Source: Faecalibacillus intestinalis
GTDB taxonomy: Bacteria; Bacillota_I; Bacilli_A; Erysipelotrichales; Coprobacillaceae
DNA: 43,347 nucleotides
Assembly: GCF_003024685.1 (NCBI RefSeq)
Contig: NZ_PYLQ01000023.1
Span: 325-43,671 of the forward strand
Direction: 5' to 3'
Below the pieces are notes generated by a model that was not told the origin of the DNA, did not search any database, and was given only the letters and a program-made list of their open reading frames with translations. Made by a program: the position numbers and the translations under genes. Positions 32,609 to 41,609 of this stretch are shown here, piece by piece. The stretch's first letter is position 1. Each line of letters begins with the position of its first letter.

Positions 32609-34405
32609 ATGATATATTTTACCCCACATATAGATTTGATAAAAATAGGCAAGGAGTTGTGGTCCCATCATGAGTTGACCAAACCAAGGAACTTCAATGC
32701 TTTCGCTGTTTTCAATAAAGTGTTTAAGTTTTTTTATATCAAAAAGTTGATAAAGAATGTTATTTTTATCGTTAAGTGTTTCTAAGAGAAGATTTTTAAT
32801 GTAAGTAAGGAAAAATGGAGAATGAGTTTTAGGGTAAGGATTTTTCTTACGATTATAGATTCCTTGAGGAAGGAAGTCTTTGAAAGCATCACGTAAAACA
32901 GCTTTTTCTTGTTGATCTTTAAACATATAGGTCCAAGGGACATTGTACATATATTCAACGATTTCTTTTGAAGCGAAGGGTACACGAAGCTCTACAGCGT
33001 TATACATAGATTGGCTATCACTCCGTGTTAAGAGTGTTTGCATAAACCATTCAATGTTTAAATAAATCATCTTTCTTTTATTGGTATCATAAAAGCTTTG
33101 ATCGAGGTAGTCTATTTCATTAAGTGACTGATAATATTTACTTTGAACATATTCTTTAATGTTCAATTTTTTTATATTTTCATTAAGAAGTTCTAATCTT
33201 TGATCAACATCTCTAATCCATGGAAATGAATCTAGACTATAAAGTTCTTTTTTATAAAACCAAGGATAACCTCCAAAAATTTCATCTGCACACTCACCAG
33301 ATAAAACGACTTTATGATTTCTTTTAATTTCTTTACAAAATAATAGAAAACTAGAATCAATATCAGCCATTCCTGGAGCGTCTCTAGCCATTAGACTTTG
33401 TTTTAAAAAGATAATTAAATTCTTTTGTGATAAAACGACATTATTGTGATGACTATGATAACGATTGACCATTAAATCAATATAATCACTATCTTTTGTA
33501 AGTTGATAATCATAGGGTTGAAAATATTTATCTTGGTCTAAGTAATCAATACTATAGGTTGAAATATGATTGACGTATTGACTGCTTATAGCTGTAATAA
33601 TACTCGAATCTAAACCACCAGATAACATACAAGAAATAGGTACATCACTTAATAATTGTCTTTGAATACTTTTATTTACAAGGAAGCGGACATCTTGAAC
33701 AGTTTCTTCATAACTTTTTAGATGTGCTTTTTTTTGTAAAGACCAATATCTTTCAATCATTAAATGCTCACCGTCAAACCATAAATAATGAGCAGGTCTT
33801 AAACTATAAATATCTTTATAAAGTGTACTTCCTGGTGATAAACTAGGACCTAAACCTAGTAATTCTTTAATTCCTGTTTTATCAACAACACATTTTCCAA
33901 TGTACATTAAAATAGCTTTAATTTCACTTGAAATGACTAAATCATCATCTTTTAAATAATAAAAGAGAGGCTTTACACCTAAATGATCACGACAAGCAAA
34001 GATTTTATTTTCATAAGATATAACAAATGAAAAGATACCATCTAACATATTTAAACATTTTTCTTTATAAGCAATAAAACTGACAAGTAAAACCTCACTA
34101 TCACTTTGACTATAAAAATGGAAACCTAAATCAATAAGATGTTTCTTTAATTCATTCATATTATAAATTTCACCATTAAAAATAATGCGATAAGTAATAT
34201 CTTGATAAGTATATTCTAAAGGTTGCATACCTCCTTTTAAATCAATAATTGAAAGACGGCAATGACCTAATAAAACATGTTGATCAAAATAAGTTCGCAT
34301 ATCATCAGGACCACGATGGTCTAATAAATGGAGCATTTTATTAAATTTTCCACAATCATCTAAGACATTTCTTTGTTGATTATATAAACATAAAATTCCA
34401 CACAT
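32591..34405 (-). CDS. asnB: Asparagine synthase (glutamine-hydrolysing)
   Basis: 604 residues from the second of two consecutive ATGs, chosen because the glutaminase domain needs Cys directly after the initiator Met (MCGILCLYN); the first ATG would put an extra Met in front of the nucleophile. Domains are a class II glutamine amidotransferase (about 1-190) and an Asn-synthase ATP-pyrophosphatase (about 215-530) with the P-loop MLSGGLDSS. It converts aspartate, glutamine and ATP to asparagine. Some members of this family amidate peptidoglycan or nucleotide precursors; no context here suggests that. Ribosome binding site AGGGTGA; monocistronic. Confidence 0.94.
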   Translation of the reverse strand: MCGILCLYNQQRNVLDDCGKFNKMLHLLDHRGPDDMRTYFDQHVLLGHCRLSIIDLKGGMQPLEYTYQDITYRIIFNGEIYNMNELKKHLIDLGFHFYSQSDSEVLLVSFIAYKEKCLNMLDGIFSFVISYENKIFACRDHLGVKPLFYYLKDDDLVISSEIKAILMYIGKCVVDKTGIKELLGLGPSLSPGSTLYKDIYSLRPAHYLWFDGEHLMIERYWSLQKKAHLKSYEETVQDVRFLVNKSIQRQLLSDVPISCMLSGGLDSSIITAISSQYVNHISTYSIDYLDQDKYFQPYDYQLTKDSDYIDLMVNRYHSHHNNVVLSQKNLIIFLKQSLMARDAPGMADIDSSFLLFCKEIKRNHKVVLSGECADEIFGGYPWFYKKELYSLDSFPWIRDVDQRLELLNENIKKLNIKEYVQSKYYQSLNEIDYLDQSFYDTNKRKMIYLNIEWFMQTLLTRSDSQSMYNAVELRVPFASKEIVEYMYNVPWTYMFKDQQEKAVLRDAFKDFLPQGIYNRKKNPYPKTHSPFFLTYIKNLLLETLNDKNNILYQLFDIKKLKHFIENSESIEVPWFGQLMMGPQLLAYFYQIYMWGKIYHIELEL

Positions 34406-34448
34406 CATTATTCACCCTATACACTATATGACATAAAAAAAAGAATAT

Positions 34449-34476
34449 GAAAAAACAGTCCGAAGACTGTTTTTAA
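34449..34476 (-). terminator. Terminator of the nfeD-SPFH operon
   Basis: 10-bp stem AAAAACAGTC/GACTGTTTTT with a CGAA loop; T-rich on the minus strand. Confidence 0.88.
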
Positions 34477-35388
34477 CTATTCCTTATCTTTCTTTTCACT
34501 TACAACTTCTTTTAAAGTAGTTGCTAATCCTGCAATTCCTTGTAATTCACTTGGAATAATAATCTTAGTAGCATCACCTTTAGATAAGTTTTCTAAAGCT
34601 TTAAAACCTTGTAAAGTGACATAAGCTTGATCTGGATGTGCATCGTTGATATAAGTAATACCTTTTGCTTGTGCTTCATAAACTAAACGTAAAGCTTCAG
34701 CTTGACCTTCAGCTTTAGCGATGGCTGCTTCTTTTTCAGCTTCAGCTCTTAAGATCGTTGATTGTTTATCTCCTTCAGCATTTAAGATAGCAGCTGTTTT
34801 CTTACCTTCAGCTTGTAAAATAGCTTCACGTCTTTCACGTTCAGCACGCATTTGTTTTTCCATAGCTTCTTGAATATCACGAGGTGGAATGATATTTTTA
34901 ACTTCAACACGGTGAACTTTAATTCCCCAAGGATCAGTTGCTTCATCAAGGATACTTCTCATACGTGAGTTAATAATATCACGAGATGTTAAAGTTTCAT
35001 CTAATTCCAAATCCCCAATAATATTACGAAGAGTTGTTGCTGTTAAGTTTTCAATGGCATTAATAGGACGATCGACACCATATGTGAATAAACGAGGATC
35101 TGTAATTTGATAATAAACAACTGTATCAATTTGCATTGTAACATTATCTTTAGTAATAACAGGTTGAGGCGCAAAGTCTACAACTTGTTCCTTTAAAGAA
35201 ACCTTATTAGCAACACGATCTAAAAATGGAACTAAAATATGAAGTCCAACACTACAAGTACGATTATAAGCACCGATTCTTTCTACAACATAAGCTTTTG
35301 ATTGAGGAACAATACGAATTGCAAATGCAATAACACTGACAATAATAATTAAAACAATGATAATTAAAATTAAACCAATAATACTCAT
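34477..35388 (-). CDS. SPFH/Band 7 domain membrane protein (stomatin/QmcA-like)
   Basis: 303 residues: one N-terminal membrane segment (about 2-24), an SPFH domain (about 25-180) with the signature VKNIIPPRDIQEAMEKQMRA, then a long Ala/Glu-rich coiled coil (AEGKKTAAILNAEGDKQ). It oligomerises in the membrane to organise microdomains and restrain proteases; no HflB/FtsH gene is near. It follows an NfeD gene with a 12-bp gap, the usual partnership. A strong AGGAGAAAG precedes ATG. Confidence 0.93.
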   Translation of the reverse strand: MSIIGLILIIIVLIIIVSVIAFAIRIVPQSKAYVVERIGAYNRTCSVGLHILVPFLDRVANKVSLKEQVVDFAPQPVITKDNVTMQIDTVVYYQITDPRLFTYGVDRPINAIENLTATTLRNIIGDLELDETLTSRDIINSRMRSILDEATDPWGIKVHRVEVKNIIPPRDIQEAMEKQMRAERERREAILQAEGKKTAAILNAEGDKQSTILRAEAEKEAAIAKAEGQAEALRLVYEAQAKGITYINDAHPDQAYVTLQGFKALENLSKGDATKIIIPSELQGIAGLATTLKEVVSEKKDKE

Positions 35389-35400
35389 TTTCTTTCTCCT

Positions 35401-35829
35401 TTATTTATTAATTTTTTTAACCACAAGATGAGCACCTTCTACAGCAAGAATTTCACAATAATCTCCTTCTTCTAAAGTAGAATTATCTACACTAGAAGCG
35501 GACCATTCCATAGAAAGCACCTTAACTTCTCCTCTTGTATCAGCATCAATTCTTTTTAAAACAAGTCCATGTTGACCAATAACACGATCATAGTTTGTAC
35601 TGACTGTTTGTGTTCTTAAGTATTTCTTAGCAAGAGGTCTGCTGATTCCAATACAAATAACACTTAAAATGATAAAGATAATAATTTGAATGGTTTGATT
35701 TAAACCTAAAGCATAGGCAATCAAGGCACCGATTCCACCAAGTGTAAACCAGATGCTTACTAAATCGATTGTAACTAATTCAATAATAGCAGTTACAATG
35801 ATAACGCCTAGCCATATCCATAACATCAT
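35401..35829 (-). CDS. NfeD-like membrane protein
   Basis: 142 residues: three hydrophobic segments in the first 70 residues, then a C-terminal OB-fold domain (IGQHGLVLKRIDADTRGEVKV). This is the short NfeD form without a protease domain, normally paired with an SPFH protein as here. The OB domain is thought to engage the SPFH partner. Two consecutive ATGs follow GGGAGGG; start 35829 or 35826. Confidence 0.92.
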   Translation of the reverse strand: MMLWIWLGVIIVTAIIELVTIDLVSIWFTLGGIGALIAYALGLNQTIQIIIFIILSVICIGISRPLAKKYLRTQTVSTNYDRVIGQHGLVLKRIDADTRGEVKVLSMEWSASSVDNSTLEEGDYCEILAVEGAHLVVKKINK

Positions 35830-35843
35830 GATCTATCCCTCCC

Positions 35844-36209
35844 TTATAGATTAACTGTTAATATTTGGTGAACAACATCAAAATTTGCAGGATACTTTAG
35901 ACCTTGTTTATCACTTAAATCTAAATGATATTCTCTAGCAAGGTTTTCAATAAAATTTTTATTAGAAACACGTCCATAACTTTTACCAATTGAAATACGA
36001 TGCAATTGATCACTTGGATAAATTCCTTCATCTATTGCTGTTTTATCAACTGGCTTGATTCCTAATAAATTGTTCTCTTTATCAACTCCTAATAATACAT
36101 ATTGAACATTTTCAAAATGTTTACAAGCAGCTGTGTTTAAAGTGAGATTTGTACTATAAATAGTAACTGTTTTCTTTGAAATTTCATTTGTTGACCATAC
36201 AAATGCCAT
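35844..36209 (-). CDS. Hypothetical protein heading the nfeD-SPFH operon
   Basis: 121 residues from ATG 36209, chosen because AGAAAGG sits correctly only for it; the frame extends to 36260 without a ribosome binding site. It has no membrane segment or motif I can name, and is a mixed alpha/beta protein with the segments YVLLGVDKENNLLGIKPVD and SIGKSYGRVSNKNFIENLA. The 14-bp gap to nfeD indicates co-transcription, so it may be a cytosolic partner of the membrane pair. An AT-rich promoter region lies at about 36215-36290. Confidence 0.75.
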   Translation of the reverse strand: MAFVWSTNEISKKTVTIYSTNLTLNTAACKHFENVQYVLLGVDKENNLLGIKPVDKTAIDEGIYPSDQLHRISIGKSYGRVSNKNFIENLAREYHLDLSDKQGLKYPANFDVVHQILTVNL

Positions 36210-36301
36210 AGCTATCATCCTTTCTACTTGTATTATATTATATATATTATTTTTATTCAATATATATTATTATTAATATTATTTATCTCTCATCACATTT
36301 C

Positions 36302-36330
36302 TTTTCATTGAAAAATAAATGCGGTATAAT
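36302..36330 (+). promoter_or_regulatory. Likely promoter of the thioredoxin-like lipoprotein genes
   Basis: TTTTCA, 17-bp spacer, TATAAT (36325-36330), with the ribosome binding site 10 bp further down. Confidence 0.55.
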
Positions 36331-36350
36331 CATTGAAACAGGAGAAAAAG

Positions 36351-36794
36351 ATGAAAAAAATATTAATTCTATTTTTACTTTTATTAGTGGTTGGGTGTCA
36401 AAGTAACACGTATGAAGATACGTATTATTTAACCTATTTTTATGTAGAAGATTGTTTGAATTGTCAATATTTTAAAAAGAATGTTCTTCCAGTTATTAAA
36501 AAAGAATTTGGTAAACATATGAAAATCAAAGCCTATAATATGGATGATGAAAAGACTTTTGATGAAATGAAAGCAAGCTATCAAGAACATATCAATCAAA
36601 TCATTGATTTTAATGAGGATGATTATGGTTATGGACCAATGGTCTTTTTAGAAGGTTATCTTGCAATATTAGGGGCAGGAAACGAAGAGGATTATGTTGA
36701 ACATCTTGTAAATGCTATTCAAGGAAAAGAATTGAATAAAGCATCAAAGAATGAAACATATTATTATTTAAGAAAGGGTAGGGTGAAACAATGA
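36351..36794 (+). CDS. Thioredoxin-like lipoprotein, copy 1
   Basis: 147 residues from ATG 36351 (CAGGAG upstream); an in-frame TTG at 36333 is not needed. Signal peptide with lipobox LVVGC gives a lipid-modified Cys, so the protein sits on the outer face of the membrane. The mature part has the redox motif CLNC early in a thioredoxin-like fold, followed by FKKNVLPVIKKEFGKHMKIK. It probably moves electrons or holds disulfides outside the cell. A near-copy follows with a 4-bp overlap. Confidence 0.85.
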   Translation: MKKILILFLLLLVVGCQSNTYEDTYYLTYFYVEDCLNCQYFKKNVLPVIKKEFGKHMKIKAYNMDDEKTFDEMKASYQEHINQIIDFNEDDYGYGPMVFLEGYLAILGAGNEEDYVEHLVNAIQGKELNKASKNETYYYLRKGRVKQ

Positions 36795-37252
36795 GAAAAT
36801 TAAAAAAGATTCTATTAATTATTTTATTATTAGTACCATTAGTTGGTTGTCAAAACCAAAAAAATGAATGGAAGGAGACATATCATTTAACGTACTTTTA
36901 TTTAAAAGATTGTTCCAATTGTCAACATTTTAAAAAGAATGTTCTACCAGCAATTAAAAAAGAATTTGGTAAACATATGAAAATCAAAGCCTATGATATG
37001 GATGATGAACAAACGTTTGATGAAATGAAAGAAAGTTATCAAAATCATATTGATCAAATCATTGATTTTGATGAAGATGATTACGGTTATGGACCAATGG
37101 TTTTTTTAGAAGGGTATATAGGTATTTTAGGAGCAGGTAATGCAGATGAGTATGTTGAACATTTAGTAAATGCTATTAAGGGTGAAAAGCTTAATGAAGC
37201 TGCTGAAATAGAAACTTATTATTTAAAAGATGGTAAGGTACAAAAATCTTAA
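36791..37252 (+). CDS. Thioredoxin-like lipoprotein, copy 2
   Basis: 153 residues; lipobox LVGC and redox motif CSNC. It is a tandem paralog of the preceding gene, strongly similar through most of the mature domain with an identical run KKEFGKHMKIKAY, so the duplication looks fairly recent. Its start overlaps the previous stop (ATGA), so translation is coupled. The partner redox protein is not identified here. Confidence 0.85.
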   Translation: MRKLKKILLIILLLVPLVGCQNQKNEWKETYHLTYFYLKDCSNCQHFKKNVLPAIKKEFGKHMKIKAYDMDDEQTFDEMKESYQNHIDQIIDFDEDDYGYGPMVFLEGYIGILGAGNADEYVEHLVNAIKGEKLNEAAEIETYYLKDGKVQKS

Positions 37253-37316
37253 AATATATTATCAATTAAAACAGAATATGTTAAACTTTAAAGAGAAAAT
37301 AAAGGAGGAAGTGTTT

Positions 37317-38015
37317 ATGTCAACACCACATAATCAAGCAAATAAAGGAGATATCGCAAAAACTGTCTTAATGCCAGGAGATCCTTTACGTGCAAAATAT
37401 TTAGCAGAAACGTATTTAGAAAATGTTAAACAATTTAATGCGACAAGAAGCATGTTTGGCTATACAGGAACGTATAAAGGAAAAGAAGTTTCTATTATGG
37501 GTTCAGGTATGGGAATGCCAAGTATTGGTATTTATAGTTATGAATTATTTCATTTTTATGATGTAGAAAATATTATTCGTATTGGATCTTGTGGATCATT
37601 TAAAGAAGATGTTCGTTTAAGAGATATTATTATTGTACAAGGTGCTTGTACAGATTCAAATTATGCACATCAATATGAATTACCAGGAACATATTCAGCT
37701 ATTTCGGATTATAGTTTATTAGAAAAAGCTGTAGAAAAAGCGAAAGAAAAGAATTTAAGTTATCATGTAGGAAATGTTCTATCTTCTGATTTATTCTATC
37801 ATGCAGATAATAAAGCAGATAAATGGATTAAAATGGGATGTTTAGCTACTGAAATGGAATCTTATGCTTTATTCGCAAATGCAGCTTACGCTGGTAAAAA
37901 AGCATTAACTTTATTAACTGTTTCAGATTCATTAGTTTCAAATGAAGAAACAACTGCAGAAGAAAGAGAAAAAACTTTCACAGCAATGATGGAAGTTGCT
38001 TTGGAGATTGCATAG
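37317..38015 (+). CDS. deoD: Purine-nucleoside phosphorylase, DeoD type
   Basis: 232 residues from ATG 37317 with AAAGGAGG ahead; a longer frame reaching back to 37230 overlaps the lipoprotein gene and lacks a ribosome binding site. It splits purine (deoxy)nucleosides to base and (deoxy)ribose-1-phosphate. Recognised by the LMPGDPLRAKYLAE start, GSGMGMPSIGIYSYEL, the EMES metal-free substrate motif (ATEMESYAL) and the catalytic Asp in TVSDSL. Hexameric type. The next gene starts directly after its stop. Confidence 0.96.
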   Translation: MSTPHNQANKGDIAKTVLMPGDPLRAKYLAETYLENVKQFNATRSMFGYTGTYKGKEVSIMGSGMGMPSIGIYSYELFHFYDVENIIRIGSCGSFKEDVRLRDIIIVQGACTDSNYAHQYELPGTYSAISDYSLLEKAVEKAKEKNLSYHVGNVLSSDLFYHADNKADKWIKMGCLATEMESYALFANAAYAGKKALTLLTVSDSLVSNEETTAEEREKTFTAMMEVALEIA

Positions 38016-38636
38016 GTGTTAACTAAATTTGCATTTTTTGATTTTGATGATACTTTGATTCATGGAGATTCTGGTGGAAAACTTTTAAAGTATTATTTAA
38101 AAAAACATCCACTATCTGTTTTTAAATTATTTAAAGTGGTTTATCATTATGCTTTATATCTATTAAAGATAGAACCACTTAATAAAGCAAAATCAGCATG
38201 GTTATATCCATTAGATAAGATGTCTGATCAAGAGATTGAAAAGTTTTATCAAGAAGTATTAGAACCTTGTTATTATTTAAATGTCATTGAAGAATTAAAA
38301 AAGAAAAAGGCAGAAGGGTATACGATTTATATATGTAGTGCCTCTGTAGAAGCTTATCTTCGTTTTTGTAAGTTACCAGTAGATGAAATTTTAGGAACTA
38401 AAACAGTCATTAAAGATGGTAAATATACAAGTCAAATGATTGGAAAAAATTGTAAAAATGAAGAAAAGGTAAAAAGAATCCAAGAAGTGATAAAAAATCA
38501 TAATCTAGAAATAGATTATGACTTATCTTATGCCTATTCGGATTCTTTACATGATATTCCAATGTTAAAAATGGTAAAAAATCGTATTAAAATTGATACT
38601 AAAGATGGACATATGTCCACATTTGAAATAGAGTAG
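38016..38636 (+). CDS. HAD-IB family phosphatase (PSPase-like)
   Basis: 206 residues from a GTG start immediately after the deoD stop, with GGAG nine bases upstream. Motif I is FDFDDTL with nucleophile Asp, motif II is CSASVE and the C-terminal motif AYSDSLHD holds the Mg2+-binding Asp. Class IB with a helical cap, like phosphoserine phosphatase. The substrate is not evident; co-transcription with deoD hints at sugar- or nucleotide-phosphate metabolism but does not prove it. Confidence 0.88.
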   Translation: MLTKFAFFDFDDTLIHGDSGGKLLKYYLKKHPLSVFKLFKVVYHYALYLLKIEPLNKAKSAWLYPLDKMSDQEIEKFYQEVLEPCYYLNVIEELKKKKAEGYTIYICSASVEAYLRFCKLPVDEILGTKTVIKDGKYTSQMIGKNCKNEEKVKRIQEVIKNHNLEIDYDLSYAYSDSLHDIPMLKMVKNRIKIDTKDGHMSTFEIE

Positions 38637-38648
38637 CTTAGCTACTCT
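38630..38648. terminator. Bidirectional terminator after the HAD gene
   Basis: 8-bp stem AGAGTAGC/GCTACTCT with a TTA loop; A/T runs on both sides serve the HAD gene and the convergent DUF378 gene. Confidence 0.8.
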
Positions 38649-38845
38649 TTTATATTTAAGTCCGTAAAGAAAAGCATAATATTAATGAGTCCAGCTATTC
38701 CTACAACAATATAAATGAGCATTGATAAAAAACTATTTTGACCAAATAAACTATCTACCAAATTAAAATTAAATAAACCAATAAGACCCCAATTAATAGC
38801 ACCGATCACAGTAAAAACAAGTGCTGTTTTTTGTAATGCATTCAT
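38642..38845 (-). CDS. DUF378 family small membrane protein
   Basis: 67 residues with two membrane segments (about 8-29 and 42-62) and the family signature GAINWGLIGLFNFNLVD. Found widely in Firmicutes (YuzA); function unknown. Convergent with the HAD gene; TAAGGAGG upstream of ATG. Confidence 0.92.
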   Translation of the reverse strand: MNALQKTALVFTVIGAINWGLIGLFNFNLVDSLFGQNSFLSMLIYIVVGIAGLINIMLFFTDLNIKE

Positions 38846-38939
38846 TTTCTTAACCTCCTTAAATAGAGTCTATCCTATAAATTTGTATTTTATACATATA
38901 AAAATAAATAAAGAATATTTTTATAATGGAGGGATAGAT

Positions 38940-39920
38940 TTGAAAAAATTATATATTGTCATTATAGGTTTAGTCATTTGTGCAATAGGTATTGTTGTTT
39001 TTTTTAAATTTAAAAATAATTCATTGGATGAAACGTTAAAAGAAGCTAAAAGTATGAGTTCTTATCAACTTATATGTGATATGGAAATGACACAAAATGA
39101 TGAACTTAAAAGTTATGAAGTAAAAGTAGATTATTTAAAAAAAGATAAACAAAAATATTATCGAGTAGAACTTTATGATAAAAGTTTAAATCAATCACAA
39201 ATTATTATAAAAAATAAAAAAGGAGTCTATGTTTTAACACCAACACTTAATCAAATGTTTAAATTTCAAAGTGATTGGCCTGAAAATAGTCCTAAACCAT
39301 ATATTTATCATTATTTAATCCAATTATTAGAAAATAATAAAGTTAAAAAGATTGAAAAAGGATATCAAGTAGAAGCAAAGGTGAAATATCCTAATGATAC
39401 AAGAATTGTTAAACAAGAAGTTATTTTTGATAAAAAATTAAAACCATTGATTGTTTTATGTCTAGATCAAGATGAGGCAGAAATTGTTACTTGTAAAGTA
39501 AATGAATTTCATAAAAATAAAAATTTTACAGAGAAACATTTTAATCAAAATCAAGCATTGAAAGAATCAAAAAAGGATGTCAAAACATCCGCAAATAATG
39601 ATGTTTTATATCCAGTTTCTCTATTAGGAGCTAAATTAGAAAGCGAAACAGTGTCTTCAATAGAAGGGGATAAAAATCATATTTTAAAATTTAGTGGTGA
39701 TAAAAGCTTTACAATGGTAGAAACACAAGTAAATGCTCAACAAGTAATGCAGTTTTCTAATGATGAAGTGATCGATTTAATAGATGGGTTTGCATATTAT
39801 CAACCTGGAAAATTATCGATGATGTATCATGGAATGATGTGTTCTTTATATTCACAAGATTTAACGAAAGAAGAAATGCTTTCAGTCATGACAAGTATGC
39901 AAACTTCATCGACAAAATAA
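38940..39920 (+). CDS. LolA-like membrane-anchored protein (YdcC/GerS-like)
   Basis: 326 residues from TTG 38940, supported by GGAGGG six bases before; the open frame to 38883 has no ribosome binding site. An N-terminal anchor (about 2-22) is followed by an extracytoplasmic domain with the all-beta pattern of LolA/LppX folds (YQLICDMEMTQN, VDYLKKDKQKYYRVELYD). There is no clear lipobox (LVIC has a poor -1 residue). In B. subtilis YdcC and in C. difficile GerS, such proteins sit beside an alanine racemase gene as here, and GerS works in spore germination; that synteny supports the identification. Confidence 0.8.
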   Translation: MKKLYIVIIGLVICAIGIVVFFKFKNNSLDETLKEAKSMSSYQLICDMEMTQNDELKSYEVKVDYLKKDKQKYYRVELYDKSLNQSQIIIKNKKGVYVLTPTLNQMFKFQSDWPENSPKPYIYHYLIQLLENNKVKKIEKGYQVEAKVKYPNDTRIVKQEVIFDKKLKPLIVLCLDQDEAEIVTCKVNEFHKNKNFTEKHFNQNQALKESKKDVKTSANNDVLYPVSLLGAKLESETVSSIEGDKNHILKFSGDKSFTMVETQVNAQQVMQFSNDEVIDLIDGFAYYQPGKLSMMYHGMMCSLYSQDLTKEEMLSVMTSMQTSSTK

Positions 39921-39980
39921 AGAGATTTCAAATTGAATTATGAAATGGGTTGGATTATACTATTGTTTGGAGGTGTCTTT

Positions 39981-41081
39981 ATGAATTTAAAACGTGACAC
40001 GTATGCAATTGTAGATTTAGACCATTTAAAATATAATGTTGAATTAGCACATAGTGAATTTAAAAGACCGTTGATGGCTGTGATTAAAGCGGATGCTTAT
40101 GGTCATGGGTATAAAGAAGTTGCTAGTTTTTTAAAGGATATTGATTATATTGAAATGTTTGCTGTTGCAACACTTCAAGAAGCAATTGAGTTAAGAGAAT
40201 TAGGAATTAATAAAGGAATATTGATTTTAGGAGCTATTCCAACAAGTAAAGAAGATATTGATTTAGCTATTAAATATGATATTTCTTTAACAATGGTTTC
40301 AGTTGCTTATTTAAAATTATTGGATCATTTAATTGATAAAGGGCAAACATTAAAAGTGCATATTAAGTTAGATACAGGAATGCATCGTATTGGTTTAATG
40401 TCTAAAGAAGAATTATCAACTTTATTAAAACTAGTTGATCCTGATAAATTTAATGTAGAAGGAATCTTTACACACTTTGCGACAGCTGATGGAGATGATG
40501 AAGCCTACGAAAAACAAAGAAGTTTATTTTATGAAATGATAGGTAATTGTAAATTCAAATATATCCATTGTTGTAATTCAGCAGCGATGACTTATCATCA
40601 TGATGAAAAATCAAATATGGGAAGATTAGGAATTACCATGTATGGATGTTCACCAAATGGTGAAGAAGAAACAAAATTCAAACAAGTAATGTCGCTTTAT
40701 ACAAAAGTAGCAATGATCAAAAAAATACCAGCAGGAGATCAAGTGGGATATGGTTTAACATATACGGCTAAAGAAGATGAATATATTGCAACATTACCAA
40801 TTGGTTATGCAGATGGTTTTATTAGAAAAAATCAGGGGCGTAAAGTATATATCAATGGTAAGTATTATGAAATTGTAGGACGTGTATGTATGGATCAAAT
40901 GATGGTTAGAGTAGATGAAAATGTAAAAATAGGAGATCAAGTGGAAATTTTTGGTGAACATATTTCTCTTGAAAGTATGGCGAAAGATCTAGATACGATT
41001 TCTTATGAAGTTTTATGTTTGATTTCTAAACGTGTACCAAGGGTCTATGTTCAAGATGGACAAGTAAAAGAATTGTTATAA
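39981..41081 (+). CDS. alr: Alanine racemase
   Basis: 366 residues from ATG 39981 (TTTGGAGG upstream). PLP enzyme interconverting L- and D-alanine for peptidoglycan. The PLP Lys is Lys36 (MAVIKADAYGHG), and the second catalytic base is the Tyr in QVGYGLTY. The gap of 60 bp to the LolA-like gene has no terminator, so the two are probably co-transcribed. The MazEF-type genes that follow alr in B. subtilis are absent. Confidence 0.96.
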   Translation: MNLKRDTYAIVDLDHLKYNVELAHSEFKRPLMAVIKADAYGHGYKEVASFLKDIDYIEMFAVATLQEAIELRELGINKGILILGAIPTSKEDIDLAIKYDISLTMVSVAYLKLLDHLIDKGQTLKVHIKLDTGMHRIGLMSKEELSTLLKLVDPDKFNVEGIFTHFATADGDDEAYEKQRSLFYEMIGNCKFKYIHCCNSAAMTYHHDEKSNMGRLGITMYGCSPNGEEETKFKQVMSLYTKVAMIKKIPAGDQVGYGLTYTAKEDEYIATLPIGYADGFIRKNQGRKVYINGKYYEIVGRVCMDQMMVRVDENVKIGDQVEIFGEHISLESMAKDLDTISYEVLCLISKRVPRVYVQDGQVKELL

Positions 41082-41112
41082 AAAACGAACTCAAATATGA
41101 GTTCGCTTTTTA
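41081..41112. terminator. Bidirectional terminator between alr and the thioredoxin-fold gene
   Basis: 8-bp stem CGAACTCA/TGAGTTCG with an AATA loop; A and T runs flank it. Confidence 0.88.
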
Positions 41113-41529
41113 TTTAAATAATTCAGCAATTCTATAATATGATAAAGAACCAGATTTTTGAACTTTTACTTTTCCGTTTTTCATAACGAATGTTGAAGGA
41201 ATTGTTCCGTCATCTGTTTTAAAAGTTTTTTGAATGTATGTTGTTGCATTATTTTCTTTAGCTAAATTTACATAATAAATTTTATCACTATGATTTTTTT
41301 CTAAATATTTTAAGCAAACATTTTTGTAGTTTAATGTCGTATTATCCTTATCACTACCTACAACGACTACAAAACTATCTTTATCTTTGATTTTTTCTTC
41401 TAATTTATCTTGGGAAATTGTTGAAAGTTCAACATGTGTAACTTGTCGATAAGCAAATAATGCAATAAAAACTACAAATACAAGCCCAAAGACGCTCACT
41501 TCTTTCCCGATTTTTTTAAAAAAATCCAT
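41110..41529 (-). CDS. Membrane-anchored thioredoxin-fold protein without CxxC
   Basis: 139 residues: one N-terminal anchor (about 13-28) and an extracytoplasmic domain resembling thioredoxin. The typical cis-Pro loop is present (DGTIPSTFVMKNGK), but the redox CxxC is absent: a single Cys lies at NYKNVC. It therefore cannot be a classic thiol oxidoreductase; a chaperone, adaptor or bacteriocin-immunity-type role would fit, without evidence for any. Strong GGAGGAAC upstream. Monocistronic. Confidence 0.8.
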   Translation of the reverse strand: MDFFKKIGKEVSVFGLVFVVFIALFAYRQVTHVELSTISQDKLEEKIKDKDSFVVVVGSDKDNTTLNYKNVCLKYLEKNHSDKIYYVNLAKENNATTYIQKTFKTDDGTIPSTFVMKNGKVKVQKSGSLSYYRIAELFK

Positions 41530-41587
41530 AGAAGTTCCTCCTTTTATACTTTTCTATAATACCAAATTTCACCTGTATAAACAATAA

Positions 41588-41609
41588 AAAAAATAGCCAG
41601 AGGCTATTT
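41588..41609 (-). terminator. Terminator of galE
   Basis: 8-bp stem AAATAGCC/GGCTATTT with an AGA loop, T run on the minus strand, overlapping the stop codon. Confidence 0.85.
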
